From positions 1 to 10,726 of the forward strand of contig JAEYOB010000661.1 in NCBI GenBank assembly GCA_023412175.1: 10,726 nt of DNA. The letters are read 5' to 3'. Below are positions 1 to 6,538 of this stretch, piece after piece (position 1 is the stretch's first letter; every line of letters starts with the position of its first letter). The notes below the pieces were generated by a model. It made no database searches. It saw nothing but the letters and a program-made list of their open reading frames with translations, and was not told the origin of the DNA. The DNA is from Pseudomonadota bacterium. GTDB taxonomy: Bacteria > Pseudomonadota > Alphaproteobacteria > Azospirillales > Azospirillaceae. A program made the position numbers and the translations under genes.

Positions 1-110
1 CCGGCCTGCTGATCACCACCGAGGCGATGATCGCCGAGAAGCCGGAGAAGAAGGCTGCTCCGGCCGGTATGCCGGGCGGCATGGGCGGCATGGACGACAT
101 GGGCTTCTAA
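1..110 (+). CDS. groL: Chaperonin GroEL, C-terminal end (partial)
   Basis: Only the last 35 codons are in the window; the reading frame begins at base 3 and stops at TAA 108-110. The visible residues ([17 protein letters not shown], then [18 protein letters not shown]) match the end of the GroEL equatorial domain, followed by the flexible Gly-Met-rich tail found in most bacterial GroEL proteins. GroEL is the cytoplasmic ATP-driven 14-subunit folding cage that works with GroES, whose gene is usually just upstream and would lie outside this window. A strong intrinsic terminator follows 31 bases after the stop, so this is the last gene of its operon. The GGM repeats and the final MDDMGF make the call secure despite the short length. 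Which groEL paralogue it is cannot be told from the tail. Confidence 0.95.
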   Translation, partial: GLLITTEAMIAEKPEKKAAPAGMPGGMGGMDDMGF

Positions 111-141
111 GCCCGCGTCGCTCACGCTGACGAAAAGGAAG

Positions 142-169
142 GGGCGCCTCCGCAAGGGGGCGCCCTTTT
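142..169 (+). terminator. Intrinsic terminator after groEL
   Basis: A 10-bp stem (142-151 with 156-165, one G-U pair) closes on the GNRA tetraloop GCAA (152-155) and is followed directly by TTTT (166-169) and a further T-rich stretch. It sits 31 bases downstream of the groEL stop on the same strand. Stem, tight loop and U tract are all visible in the sequence; termination in the cell is inferred. Confidence 0.9.
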
Positions 170-186
170 CGTTTCGGGGACTCTTG

Positions 187-332
187 CCCCACCCCAACCC
201 TCCCCCGCTCTCGGTGGCCAAAGGCCGCCTGCCGCGTCAGCGCAAGCGGAGCTTGCGCGAGAGCTGTCGCAGTGGAGGGGGCGGAGCGGCGGAGTTCCTT
301 CCCCTGCGCAGCGGGGGAGGGTCAGGGTGGGG
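187..332. repeat. Long GC-rich inverted repeat with inner hairpin
   Basis: The left arm at 187-209 (starts CCCCACCCC, ends CCCCCGCT) and the right arm at 310-332 (starts AGCGGGGGAG, ends GGGTGGGG) are reverse complements over 23 bases with two mismatches. The 100-base interior holds a perfect 8-bp hairpin (240-247 with 251-258, loop GGA) and GGCC-rich sequence. No credible gene fills 111-346; the short reading frames there are low-complexity by-products. The element lies between the groEL terminator and the 3' end of the convergent dehydrogenase gene, the usual place for REP-like or bidirectional-terminator elements. From memory, similar arms recur between genes in Azospirillum-type genomes; copy number cannot be tested here. 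It may end the dehydrogenase transcript, whose stop is 15 bases from the right arm. Confidence 0.7.
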
Positions 333-346
333 GAAAAACGCCACCG

Positions 347-1489
347 CTACCGCCCCGCCGCCGTCACCTTCAGCACCTCCCCGCGGTCGTCGTCGGTCAG
401 CAGGTACAGTGCCCCATCCGGCCCCTGCCCCACGTCGCGGATGCGCGTGCCCAGCTCGCCGAACAGGCGTTCCTCATGGGTAACCCGCGTGCCGTCCAGC
501 TCCAGGCGCACCACGCACCGGCACACCAGGCCGCCGTTGAACAGGCTGCCCTTCCAGCCCGGCACCGCGTCGGCGGTGTAGAACGCCATGCCGGAGGCGG
601 CGATCACCGGCGTCCACTGGTAGATGGGATCCTCCATCCCTTCGGCCTTCTGCCTGCCGGTGCCGACCGGCGTGCCGTCGTAGTTGACGCCGTACGTCAC
701 CACCGGCCAGCCGTAGTTCTTCCCAGGCTGCGGCACGTTGATCTCGTCGCCGCCGCGCGGCCCATGCTCGTTCATCCACAGCGCCCCGGTGGCCGGGTGC
801 AGCGCCGCCCCCTGCGAGTTGCGGTGGCCGTAGGACCAGATTTCCGGCAGCGCCCCCGGACGGTTGACGAACGGGTTGTCCGGCGGCACCGAGCCGTCGG
901 GGCGGATGCGCACCACCTTGCCGAAGTGCGAGTCGAGGTCCTGGGCGCGGGTGCGGTACTGCGGCTCCGACCGCTCGCCCAGCGTCACGAAGAGGTTGCC
1001 CGCCCGGTCGAACACCAGCCGCGAACCGAAATGCATCCGGCTGGGCACCTTGGGCTTCTGCGAGAAGATCACCCGCACGTCGGTCAGCGCCCGCGCGTCG
1101 TCGCTGAGCCTGCCACGCGCCACCGCGGTGGAGTTGCCGCCCTCGCCGGGCTCCGAGAAGCTGAGATAGACGAACCGGTTGCGCGCGAAATCCGGATCCA
1201 GCGCGACGTCGAGCAGCCCGCCCTGCCCGCGTGCGTCCACCCTGGGCACGCCCTTGAGGGGTTCGGACAGCGCGCCGGCCGCCGAGACCAGCCGCAGCCG
1301 CCCCGCCTTCTCGGTCACCAGCATCCCGCCGCCGGGCAGGAAGGCCATCCCCCAGGGGTGCTCCAGCCCTCCGGCGACGGTGGTCACGCGGAGCGTCGCC
1401 TTCTCCGTCCGGAAGACCTGATCGATGGCATGGGTCTCACCCACGCCCATCAGGGCCGCGATCGTGACGGCCATGACGGCGGTGCGCAT
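347..1489 (-). CDS. Periplasmic PQQ-dependent aldose sugar dehydrogenase (GSDH/YliI family)
   Basis: The predicted 380-residue protein is a six-bladed beta-propeller quinoprotein of the soluble glucose dehydrogenase type (family GSDH). It should oxidise aldose sugars in the periplasm, using PQQ and passing electrons to the respiratory chain; the true substrate is unknown. Residues 1-21 form a signal peptide (MRTAVMAVTIAALMGVGETHA). Family marks follow in order: GLEHPWGMAFLPGG at 41-54, RGQGGLLDVALDPDF near 87-101, the catalytic-type His153 in RMHFGSRL, YGHRN at 220-224, and NEHGPRGGDE at 240-249. I chose the start at 1489 because AGGGAGG lies 4 bases upstream and the signal peptide begins there; a longer frame to 1549 adds only non-signal residues. 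Cys323 and Cys325 (CRC) are an odd pair. The gene follows lrgB by 73 bases on the same strand. No PQQ synthesis genes are in view. Confidence 0.9.
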   Translation of the reverse strand: MRTAVMAVTIAALMGVGETHAIDQVFRTEKATLRVTTVAGGLEHPWGMAFLPGGGMLVTEKAGRLRLVSAAGALSEPLKGVPRVDARGQGGLLDVALDPDFARNRFVYLSFSEPGEGGNSTAVARGRLSDDARALTDVRVIFSQKPKVPSRMHFGSRLVFDRAGNLFVTLGERSEPQYRTRAQDLDSHFGKVVRIRPDGSVPPDNPFVNRPGALPEIWSYGHRNSQGAALHPATGALWMNEHGPRGGDEINVPQPGKNYGWPVVTYGVNYDGTPVGTGRQKAEGMEDPIYQWTPVIAASGMAFYTADAVPGWKGSLFNGGLVCRCVVRLELDGTRVTHEERLFGELGTRIRDVGQGPDGALYLLTDDDRGEVLKVTAAGR

Positions 1490-1562
1490 GGAACCTCCCT
1501 GCATGTTGTGGTGCCAAGCGGAAGGTAGGCTCTGCTGGCCGGCGCGCAAGCACGCCGCGCCG

Positions 1563-2297
1563 TCAACCGGAAAAGAGCGTCAGCAGAAGCGGCACGAGCA
1601 CGGCCGTCGCCACACCGTTGAGCGCCATGCCCAGGCTGGTGAAGACGCCCATCACCGCGTCGCTCTGGAAAGCGCGGGCGACGCCGATGCCGTGCGCGGT
1701 GATGCCCAGCGCAACGCCGAAGCCATCCCTGTCGGCGCCGCGCAGGCGCCGGAGCAAAGGTTCGGCCACTATGGCGCCGAGGATGCCGGTGGCCATCACG
1801 AAGACCATGGTCAGGGCCGGCAGGCCGCCGGTGTGCCGGGCGACCTCCATGGCGATCGGCATGGTCGCCGACTTGGGCGCGAGGGACCGCATCATCGTAT
1901 CGTCCAGGCCGGCCAGACGCGACAGCAGGATCACCGACACGATGGCGGTGCTTCCCCCGACCGCCAGCGTGACCAGCAAGGGGAGCAGGGTGCGAAGGAT
2001 CCGGTGGCGGTGTTCGTAGATGGGAACCGCCATCGCCACCGTCGCCGGCCCGAGCAGGGCGCGCAACGGCTCGGTTCCCCGGTCGTAGGTCTCGACCGCC
2101 GTTCCCGAGACCGACAGCAGGGCGATGAGCAACAGGACGGACAGGGCGACCGGATGGGTGAGCGGGTGCCCGGCGCAACGCCCATGCAGACCCTGCATCG
2201 TCAGAAAGACGATCACGGTCGCCGCCAGCCAGAAGGACGGAGCGGCCGGCAGCCCGCTCCATGCCGTCAGATCAATCAATTCCCGCCTCCGGACCAT
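1563..2297 (-). CDS. lrgB: LrgB/CidB family membrane protein
   Basis: The predicted 244-residue, strongly hydrophobic protein has six or seven membrane segments. Family signatures are LLGPATVAMAVPIY (first third), KSATMPIAMEVARHTGG (the conserved TTPIA-like stretch, here ATMPIA), LTMVFVMATGILGAI, and near the end ALGITAHGIGVARAF and SLGMALNGV. LrgB pairs with LrgA in the inner membrane. The pair was first described as holin/antiholin-like murein hydrolase control and later linked to pyruvate or glycolate transport in other lineages; which applies here is not shown. ATG 2297 has no clear ribosome site. A TTG at 2279 lies 6 bases after a perfect GGAGG (2286-2290) and overlaps the lrgA stop by 8 bases, so it may be the true start (238 residues). 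Either way the two genes overlap, implying coupled translation. Confidence 0.9.
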   Translation of the reverse strand: MVRRRELIDLTAWSGLPAAPSFWLAATVIVFLTMQGLHGRCAGHPLTHPVALSVLLLIALLSVSGTAVETYDRGTEPLRALLGPATVAMAVPIYEHRHRILRTLLPLLVTLAVGGSTAIVSVILLSRLAGLDDTMMRSLAPKSATMPIAMEVARHTGGLPALTMVFVMATGILGAIVAEPLLRRLRGADRDGFGVALGITAHGIGVARAFQSDAVMGVFTSLGMALNGVATAVLVPLLLTLFSG

Positions 2298-2649
2298 GAC
2301 GCCGCGACAGCGCGCGGCTGACGGCTCCGAACGCCGCGACACTCACCGCGAATGTGATGACGGTGCTCGCCACGAGGACGCACAGCAGCGGCAGCCAAGC
2401 CTCCCGCAGCACGTCGGCATAGGCCACGGCGCCGACTCCCGCCGGAACGAACAGGACCGGGAGATGGCGCAGCAGCGCCCCCACCACGCTCCTTAGATCG
2501 TCGGGCAGCCCGGCGCCCGCCGACAGCGCGGCGAGCAGCAGGACGCAGCCGATCACCGCACCGGGAATGGGAAGGGCGAACATCCGGGAGAGCATCTCCC
2601 CCGCCCATTGGCATCCCAGCAGAACGGCGAAGGCGCGGAGGAGAAGCAT
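2272..2649 (-). CDS. lrgA: LrgA/CidA family membrane protein
   Basis: The predicted 125-residue protein has four hydrophobic segments. LLGCQWAGEMLSRMFALPIPGAVIG matches the conserved N-terminal pattern of the family (LLG.Q..GE....... LPIPG...G). A second marker is LRHLPVLFVPAGVGAVAY, resembling the typical FFVPAGVG motif. It is the small partner of LrgB, encoded immediately downstream and overlapping. The start at 2649 gives the usual family length; the frame is open to ATG 2730, but the extra 27 residues are hydrophilic and Pro/Arg-rich and do not look like LrgA. No strong ribosome site precedes 2649, so the start is only moderately sure. It is divergent from ccoG and shares a roughly 300-base upstream region with it. 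No LytSR or CidR-type regulator lies next to it, unlike many lrg/cid loci. Confidence 0.88.
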   Translation of the reverse strand: MLLLRAFAVLLGCQWAGEMLSRMFALPIPGAVIGCVLLLAALSAGAGLPDDLRSVVGALLRHLPVLFVPAGVGAVAYADVLREAWLPLLCVLVASTVITFAVSVAAFGAVSRALSRRHGPEAGID

Positions 2650-2736
2650 GGATGGCGGTTCCGGTTGGCACCCGCGTCCTGACGGCCGAGCGGGCATTGT
2701 TGATGGCATGCACCCTACGCACCGCACCACCGCAAT

Positions 2737-2845
2737 GCAATCAATACGTCAGCAAAAACCCATCAATCCAGGGGCGAAATCGCCAGGAAGCATATGGTGC
2801 AGTGACGCGATGACGCATTCAATACGCTTGCCGGATGCCATCAAT
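2737..2845. promoter_or_regulatory. Duplicated two-part motif in the lrgA/ccoG divergent region
   Basis: The 297 bases between lrgA and ccoG carry no gene I can support and are less GC-rich than their surroundings. Within them, GCAWTCAATACG, 11 spacer bases and CCATCAAT occur twice, at 2737-2767 and 2815-2845. The spacing inside each copy is identical, while the 11 spacer bases agree at only 3 positions. The two copies are offset by exactly 78 bases, and TCAAT recurs at a 22-base step within each copy (two helical turns). Conserved ends with an unconserved spacer suggest protein contacts on one DNA face. The left copy contains TTGATT on the minus strand, which could serve as a -35 element for lrgA, but no convincing -10 follows. 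The regulator is unknown; the motif does not match an FNR site. Confidence 0.45.
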
Positions 2846-2946
2846 TTGAATATGTATGGGGAAAATGATGGCAACGGCGTTCCCCACGGGTTCCCGGCCG
2901 CATCGGCCGCCTCCCCGGCTCGCCCGTCTGCCGCAACGCCCATCCT

Positions 2947-4470
2947 ATGATCGAGAGCGCCATGCAGAACCTTCGGCCGGACACGGACGCGACCGCCGGA
3001 TCGCTGTCCTTCGACGCGCCCGCGACAGCCGCGGCTCCGGCGCCGCCCCCGCCGCCGCTCTATGTGGCGCGGCGGCAGATCCATCCGAAAGCCGTGAAGG
3101 GCCGCTACCGCCGCATCAAGACGGTGCTGGGCGTCGTCCTGCTGGCCCTGTTCGTGCTGCTGCCCTGGCTGCGCTGGGACCGCGGCCCCGGCGCCGCCGG
3201 CCAGGCGGTCCTGTTCGACCTGGGGGAACAGCGCATCTTCCTGTTCGGCCTCGAACTCTGGCCGCAGCACATCTACTACATGACCGGCGCCATGATCCTG
3301 GCGGCGGTCGGCCTGTTCCTGGCGACCACCGTCGCGGGGCGCGTCTGGTGCGGCTTCACCTGCCCGCAGACGGTGTGGACCGACCTGTATGTCTGGATCG
3401 AGCGCCTGACCGAAGGCGAGCGCGGCGCCCGCATCCGCCTGGACCGGAAACCCTGGACACCCGCCAAGATCCTCCGCAAGACGGTCAAGCACGCCCTCTG
3501 GCTCCTGGTCGCCTTCGTCACCGGGGCGACCGGCATCTTCTACCTCGCCGACGCGCCAACCCTGACCGTGCAGATGCTGCGCTTCGAAGCGCCGGAACTG
3601 GCGGTGTGGTCGATCCTGTTCCTCACCGCCTGCACCTACGCCATGGCCGGCTTCATGCGCGAGCATATGTGCGTCTATGTCTGCCCCTGGCCGCGCTTCC
3701 AGGCGGCGATGATCGACGAGCACAGCAGCATCGTCACCTACGCCGACTGGCGCGGCGAAGGGCGGGCGCCGCTGCGCAAATCGCAGCCGGCCGCCGAACG
3801 CAAAGCCGAAGGGCTGGGTGACTGCATCGACTGCGGAGCCTGCGTTTACGTCTGCCCGACCGGCATCGACATCCGCGACGGCCTGCAGATGGACTGCATC
3901 GGCTGCGGCCTGTGCGCCGACGCCTGCAACGACGTCATGACCCGCATCGGCCGCCCCAGGGACCTGATCCTGTTCGACTCCCAGGCCGCGCAGGCGGCGC
4001 GGGCGGCCGGCGCGGCACCGGCGCCGACGCGCTTCTTCCGGCCCCGCACCATCGTCTACACGCTGCTGATGGTGACGGTCGGCAGCCTGATGACGGCCGC
4101 GGTGCTGCTGAAGCCGACGGAGGGCCTCACCATCCTGCGCGACCGCGCCCCACTGTTCGTGCGGCTATCCGACGGGCGGGTGCAGAACGCCTACACGATC
4201 AAGATCGTCAACATGGCCCGCCAGGAACGGCAATACCGGCTGACCGTCGCCGGCGTCGAGGGCGCGACCCTGGCAGCGGCGGGCGCCAAGGAGGAGGCCC
4301 CCGGCCTGGACCTGTCCGCGCAGGGCGGAGGCATCGCCACCTACCGCATCTATGTCCGCGCGCCGGAAACGGCGCAGTTGCAGCCCTCGACGCCGTTGGC
4401 CTTCGAGCTGCAGCCGGCGGACGGCAAGTCGGACGGCGCCAGTCATGTCAGCGTCTTCCTGGCACCGTGA
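2947..4470 (+). CDS. ccoG: CcoG (FixG/RdxA) cbb3-oxidase assembly iron-sulfur protein
   Basis: The predicted 507-residue inner-membrane protein belongs to the CcoG/FixG/RdxA family, which reduces Cu(II) to Cu(I) for building the CuB centre of cbb3 cytochrome oxidase. After a Pro/Ala-rich head come membrane segments near residues 58-77, 108-130, 180-200, 219-237 and 368-388. Cys135/Cys139 (CGFTCPQTVW) and Cys242/Cys246 (CVYVCPW) are the conserved membrane-region cysteine pairs. Two complete ferredoxin-type 4Fe-4S motifs follow: Cys293/296/299/303 (CIDCGACVYVCP) and Cys317/320/323/327 (CIGCGLCADAC). The last 110 residues form the Ig-like FixG C-terminal domain. ATG 2947 is used; ATG 2962 is an alternative, and neither has a strong ribosome site. 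The gene normally sits beside ccoNOPQ/ccoHIS; here no oxidase gene is nearby, only a DUF983 gene 37 bases downstream. Confidence 0.95.
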   Translation: MIESAMQNLRPDTDATAGSLSFDAPATAAAPAPPPPPLYVARRQIHPKAVKGRYRRIKTVLGVVLLALFVLLPWLRWDRGPGAAGQAVLFDLGEQRIFLFGLELWPQHIYYMTGAMILAAVGLFLATTVAGRVWCGFTCPQTVWTDLYVWIERLTEGERGARIRLDRKPWTPAKILRKTVKHALWLLVAFVTGATGIFYLADAPTLTVQMLRFEAPELAVWSILFLTACTYAMAGFMREHMCVYVCPWPRFQAAMIDEHSSIVTYADWRGEGRAPLRKSQPAAERKAEGLGDCIDCGACVYVCPTGIDIRDGLQMDCIGCGLCADACNDVMTRIGRPRDLILFDSQAAQAARAAGAAPAPTRFFRPRTIVYTLLMVTVGSLMTAAVLLKPTEGLTILRDRAPLFVRLSDGRVQNAYTIKIVNMARQERQYRLTVAGVEGATLAAAGAKEEAPGLDLSAQGGGIATYRIYVRAPETAQLQPSTPLAFELQPADGKSDGASHVSVFLAP

Positions 4471-4507
4471 CGGCCTGCACCAGCTTCTCACTCCCGAAGG
4501 AGGCGAC

Positions 4508-4936
4508 ATGAACGCTCATCACGGCTCCCACACCGCGCTCGCCAGCCCGATGAAGACGGGTATCCGCGGGGTCTGCCCGCGCTGCGGGCGCGGCCGGCTG
4601 TTCAGCGGCTATCTGAAGCTGGCGCCGCGCTGCTCCGCCTGCGGGCTGGATTTCAGCTTCGCCGACCCGGCGGACGGCCCGGCCTTCTTCGTCATGTCCA
4701 TCGTCAGTTTCCCCGCCGTCGCCTTCGCCGGATGGCTGGAGGTGTCCTTCTCGCCCCCGGTCTGGGTGCACATGCTGACGTCGCTGCCGTTGCTGGTGAT
4801 CGGCTGCCTTGCCCTGCTCCGGCCGCTGAAGGGCTGGATCGTCTGCGCGCAGTACATCCACAAGGCGGCCGAAGCCCGGCTGGCCGACGGAAACGGCACC
4901 GCCAGCCGCCCCGGCGGCGCGCCGCACGCTTCCTGA
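4508..4936 (+). CDS. DUF983 family zinc-ribbon membrane protein
   Basis: The predicted 142-residue protein begins with a zinc-ribbon-like pair, CPRCGRGRLF near residue 23 and CSACGLDF near residue 43, with GYLKLAPR between. This is followed by FADPADGPAFF and two membrane segments (about 60-80 and 87-105), which is the standard DUF983 layout. The biochemical role of DUF983 is not known to me. Members often lie in cytochrome oxidase (cox/cta) clusters, and co-occurrence with ccoG here fits respiratory assembly or metal handling, as inference only. I chose ATG 4508 because AAGGAGG sits 5 bases upstream and the family's start aligns; the frame is open upstream, but that part overlaps ccoG and looks like out-of-frame read-through. 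The 37-base gap after ccoG suggests one transcript. Confidence 0.88.
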   Translation: MNAHHGSHTALASPMKTGIRGVCPRCGRGRLFSGYLKLAPRCSACGLDFSFADPADGPAFFVMSIVSFPAVAFAGWLEVSFSPPVWVHMLTSLPLLVIGCLALLRPLKGWIVCAQYIHKAAEARLADGNGTASRPGGAPHAS

Positions 4937-4982
4937 CCCCATCGCGGCCCCTCCGACCGTGTCCGTTCTCCAGGGAGACACC

Positions 4983-5057
4983 ATGGACAACCCCTGCGGC
5001 ATCCCGTGGACGCTTGCACATCCAGGCGCCTGCCAGTCAAATGGCGGTATGCAATGA
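4983..5057 (+). CDS. Possible leader peptide upstream of the MocR gene
   Basis: A 24-codon frame starts at ATG 4983 with a good ribosome site (GGGAG, 4973-4977, 5 bases upstream) and stops at TGA 5055-5057. Its stop overlaps an in-frame ATG of the downstream regulator (ATGA at 5054-5057), a classic translational coupling arrangement. The peptide (MDNPCGIPWTLAHPGACQSN and four more residues) matches nothing I recognise and has two Cys, one Trp and three Pro. It could be a leader that sets translation of the regulator, or chance, since such short frames are common. Bases 4937-4982 before it hold nothing else I can name. Confidence 0.3.
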   Translation: MDNPCGIPWTLAHPGACQSNGGMQ

Positions 5058-5092
5058 ACGGTTTGCCGGGACTCCGGCGGATGAGGGTTTCC

Positions 5093-6526
5093 ATGCCGTC
5101 GCATCAGGAAAAGCAGGCCGAAGCCGCGTGGACACCCCGCCTGGAGGCCAGGGACGGCCCCGTCTATGTGGCCATCGCGGAAGCCATCGCTGAGGACATG
5201 CGCATCGGCCGCCTGACGCCGGGCCAGCGCCTGCCGCCGCAGCGCACGTTGGCGGGGCTGCTGGGGCTGGACTTCACCACGGTCAGCCGCGCCTACCGGG
5301 AAGCGCAACGCCGCGGCCTCGTGGACGCGCATGTCGGGCAGGGCACCTTCGTGCGGACGGCGCCGCCGGCCGTGCGGGTCACCGGCGAACGCCCGACGGG
5401 AGCCGCAGCGGCCTTTGTCGACATGACCATGAACCAGCCGCCGGTCCCCGACCGGCCGGACCTGCTCGATCGCCTGCGGCTGAGCGCCGCCGAGGCGGTC
5501 GCCGGCATGGATGCGCGCAGCCTCCTGCGCTATCCGGGGAGCGGCAGCAAGGACACCACCGCGGACCGGGAGGCCGGCGTGCAGTGGCTGCGCGAGCGCC
5601 TGCCCGACGTGACCGCGGACCGGATCGCGCTGTGCCCCGGCACGCAGGGCGCCTTGCTGGCGCTGCTGACCGCGCTGGCCCGCCCCGGCGACGCGGTGTG
5701 CGCGGAGGCGCTGACCTATCCGGGCTTCAAGGCGGTGGCGCAGCAGCTTGGCCTGACCGTGCTCGGCGCGCCCATGGACGCGGACGGGCTGGACCCCGAC
5801 GCCCTGCGCACGCTGTTCGCCGCCCACCGGCCGAAGCTGCTCTACTGCATGCCGACGCTGCACAACCCGACCACGGCGACCATGCCGCTGGAGCGGCGCG
5901 AGGCGGTGGCGGCGGTGGCGCGGGAATTCGGCGTCGCCATCGTCGAGGACGACATCTACGGCCCGCTCGCACCGGCCGGGCCGCCGCCGCTCGCCGCCCT
6001 GGCGCCGGACATCACCTTCCATATCGCCGGCCTGGCGAAATGCCTGTCCCCCGCGTTGCGCATCGCCTACGTCGTGGTGCCGGACGCCCGCCAGTCGCTG
6101 CGGGTGACGGGAACGTTGCGGACGACGACGCTGATGGCGTCGCCGTTCACCGGCGCCATCGCCACCCGCTGGATCGGCGACGGCACGGCCGCCGTGCTTC
6201 TGTCCGCCATCCGCGAGGAGGCGCAGGAGCGCCAGCGCCTGGCGGCGGAGCTGCTCCCGCCCGGCTGCGCGGCGGCGCAGCCCGAGGGTTTCCACCTGTG
6301 GCTGAGACTGCCGGCGAACTGGACGCGGGGGGAATTCGCCTCGCATCTCCGCACCTGCGGGATCGCCGCCGTGCCCAGCGACACCTTCGCGGGCGGCGAC
6401 GGCGTGCCCGAGGCGATGCGCATCTGCCTCGGCGCCGCGGCCGACCGGGCGCAGACCCGCTGGGTCCTGTCCGTGCTGGCAGCAGCGCTGGAGCAGGGTC
6501 CGGCGCTGACCGGCGTCATCATTTGA
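5093..6526 (+). CDS. MocR-type GntR regulator with aminotransferase-like domain
   Basis: The predicted 477-residue protein has a GntR winged helix at about residues 20-88 (LPPQRTLAGLLGLDFTTVSRAYREAQRRGLVDAHVGQGTFV). A linker leads to a fold-type I aminotransferase-like domain. PLP-binding residues are visible: Asn258 (LHNPT), Asp286/Asp287 and Tyr289 (EDDIYG), and the Schiff-base lysine Lys316 (GLAKCLSPALRIAY). Such proteins sense an amine or PLP adduct and switch nearby genes. TauR, the taurine regulator of alphaproteobacteria, is one of them, and this gene meets the tau operon tail to tail with 12 bases between, so TauR-like control is plausible but unproven. ATG 5093 is preferred because GAGGG lies 5 bases upstream; ATG 5054, ATG 5081 and GTG 5006 are open alternatives, with 5054 coupled to a short upstream frame. 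Confidence 0.9.
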   Translation: MPSHQEKQAEAAWTPRLEARDGPVYVAIAEAIAEDMRIGRLTPGQRLPPQRTLAGLLGLDFTTVSRAYREAQRRGLVDAHVGQGTFVRTAPPAVRVTGERPTGAAAAFVDMTMNQPPVPDRPDLLDRLRLSAAEAVAGMDARSLLRYPGSGSKDTTADREAGVQWLRERLPDVTADRIALCPGTQGALLALLTALARPGDAVCAEALTYPGFKAVAQQLGLTVLGAPMDADGLDPDALRTLFAAHRPKLLYCMPTLHNPTTATMPLERREAVAAVAREFGVAIVEDDIYGPLAPAGPPPLAALAPDITFHIAGLAKCLSPALRIAYVVVPDARQSLRVTGTLRTTTLMASPFTGAIATRWIGDGTAAVLLSAIREEAQERQRLAAELLPPGCAAAQPEGFHLWLRLPANWTRGEFASHLRTCGIAAVPSDTFAGGDGVPEAMRICLGAAADRAQTRWVLSVLAAALEQGPALTGVII

Positions 6527-6538
6527 CGCGCGGCGCCA

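Noticed and set aside
272..1528. Long plus-strand open frame opposite the sugar dehydrogenase (418 codons)
   Set aside because: His/Arg/Pro-rich composition, no ribosome site, and opposite a clear beta-propeller enzyme; non-coding.
1541..1561. GGCGCG-N9-CGCGCC hairpin between lrgB and the dehydrogenase gene
   Set aside because: No U tract follows on either strand and such short GC stems are frequent here; not called as a terminator.
2840..2851. Possible FNR/FixK site around ATCAATTTGAAT, expected near ccoG
   Set aside because: FNR/FixK sites need TTGAT-N4-ATCAA; here the halves are in the wrong order and 1 base apart, so it does not fit.
2749..3723. Minus-strand open frame opposite ccoG (324 codons)
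   Set aside because: Low-complexity charged sequence without family motifs; the opposite strand holds the conserved CcoG cysteine motifs.
4448..6346. Long minus-strand open frame opposite DUF983 and MocR (632 codons)
   Set aside because: Arg/Gly/Gln-rich with no domain pattern. It lies opposite two well-supported genes and is a typical antisense by-product of GC-rich codon use.
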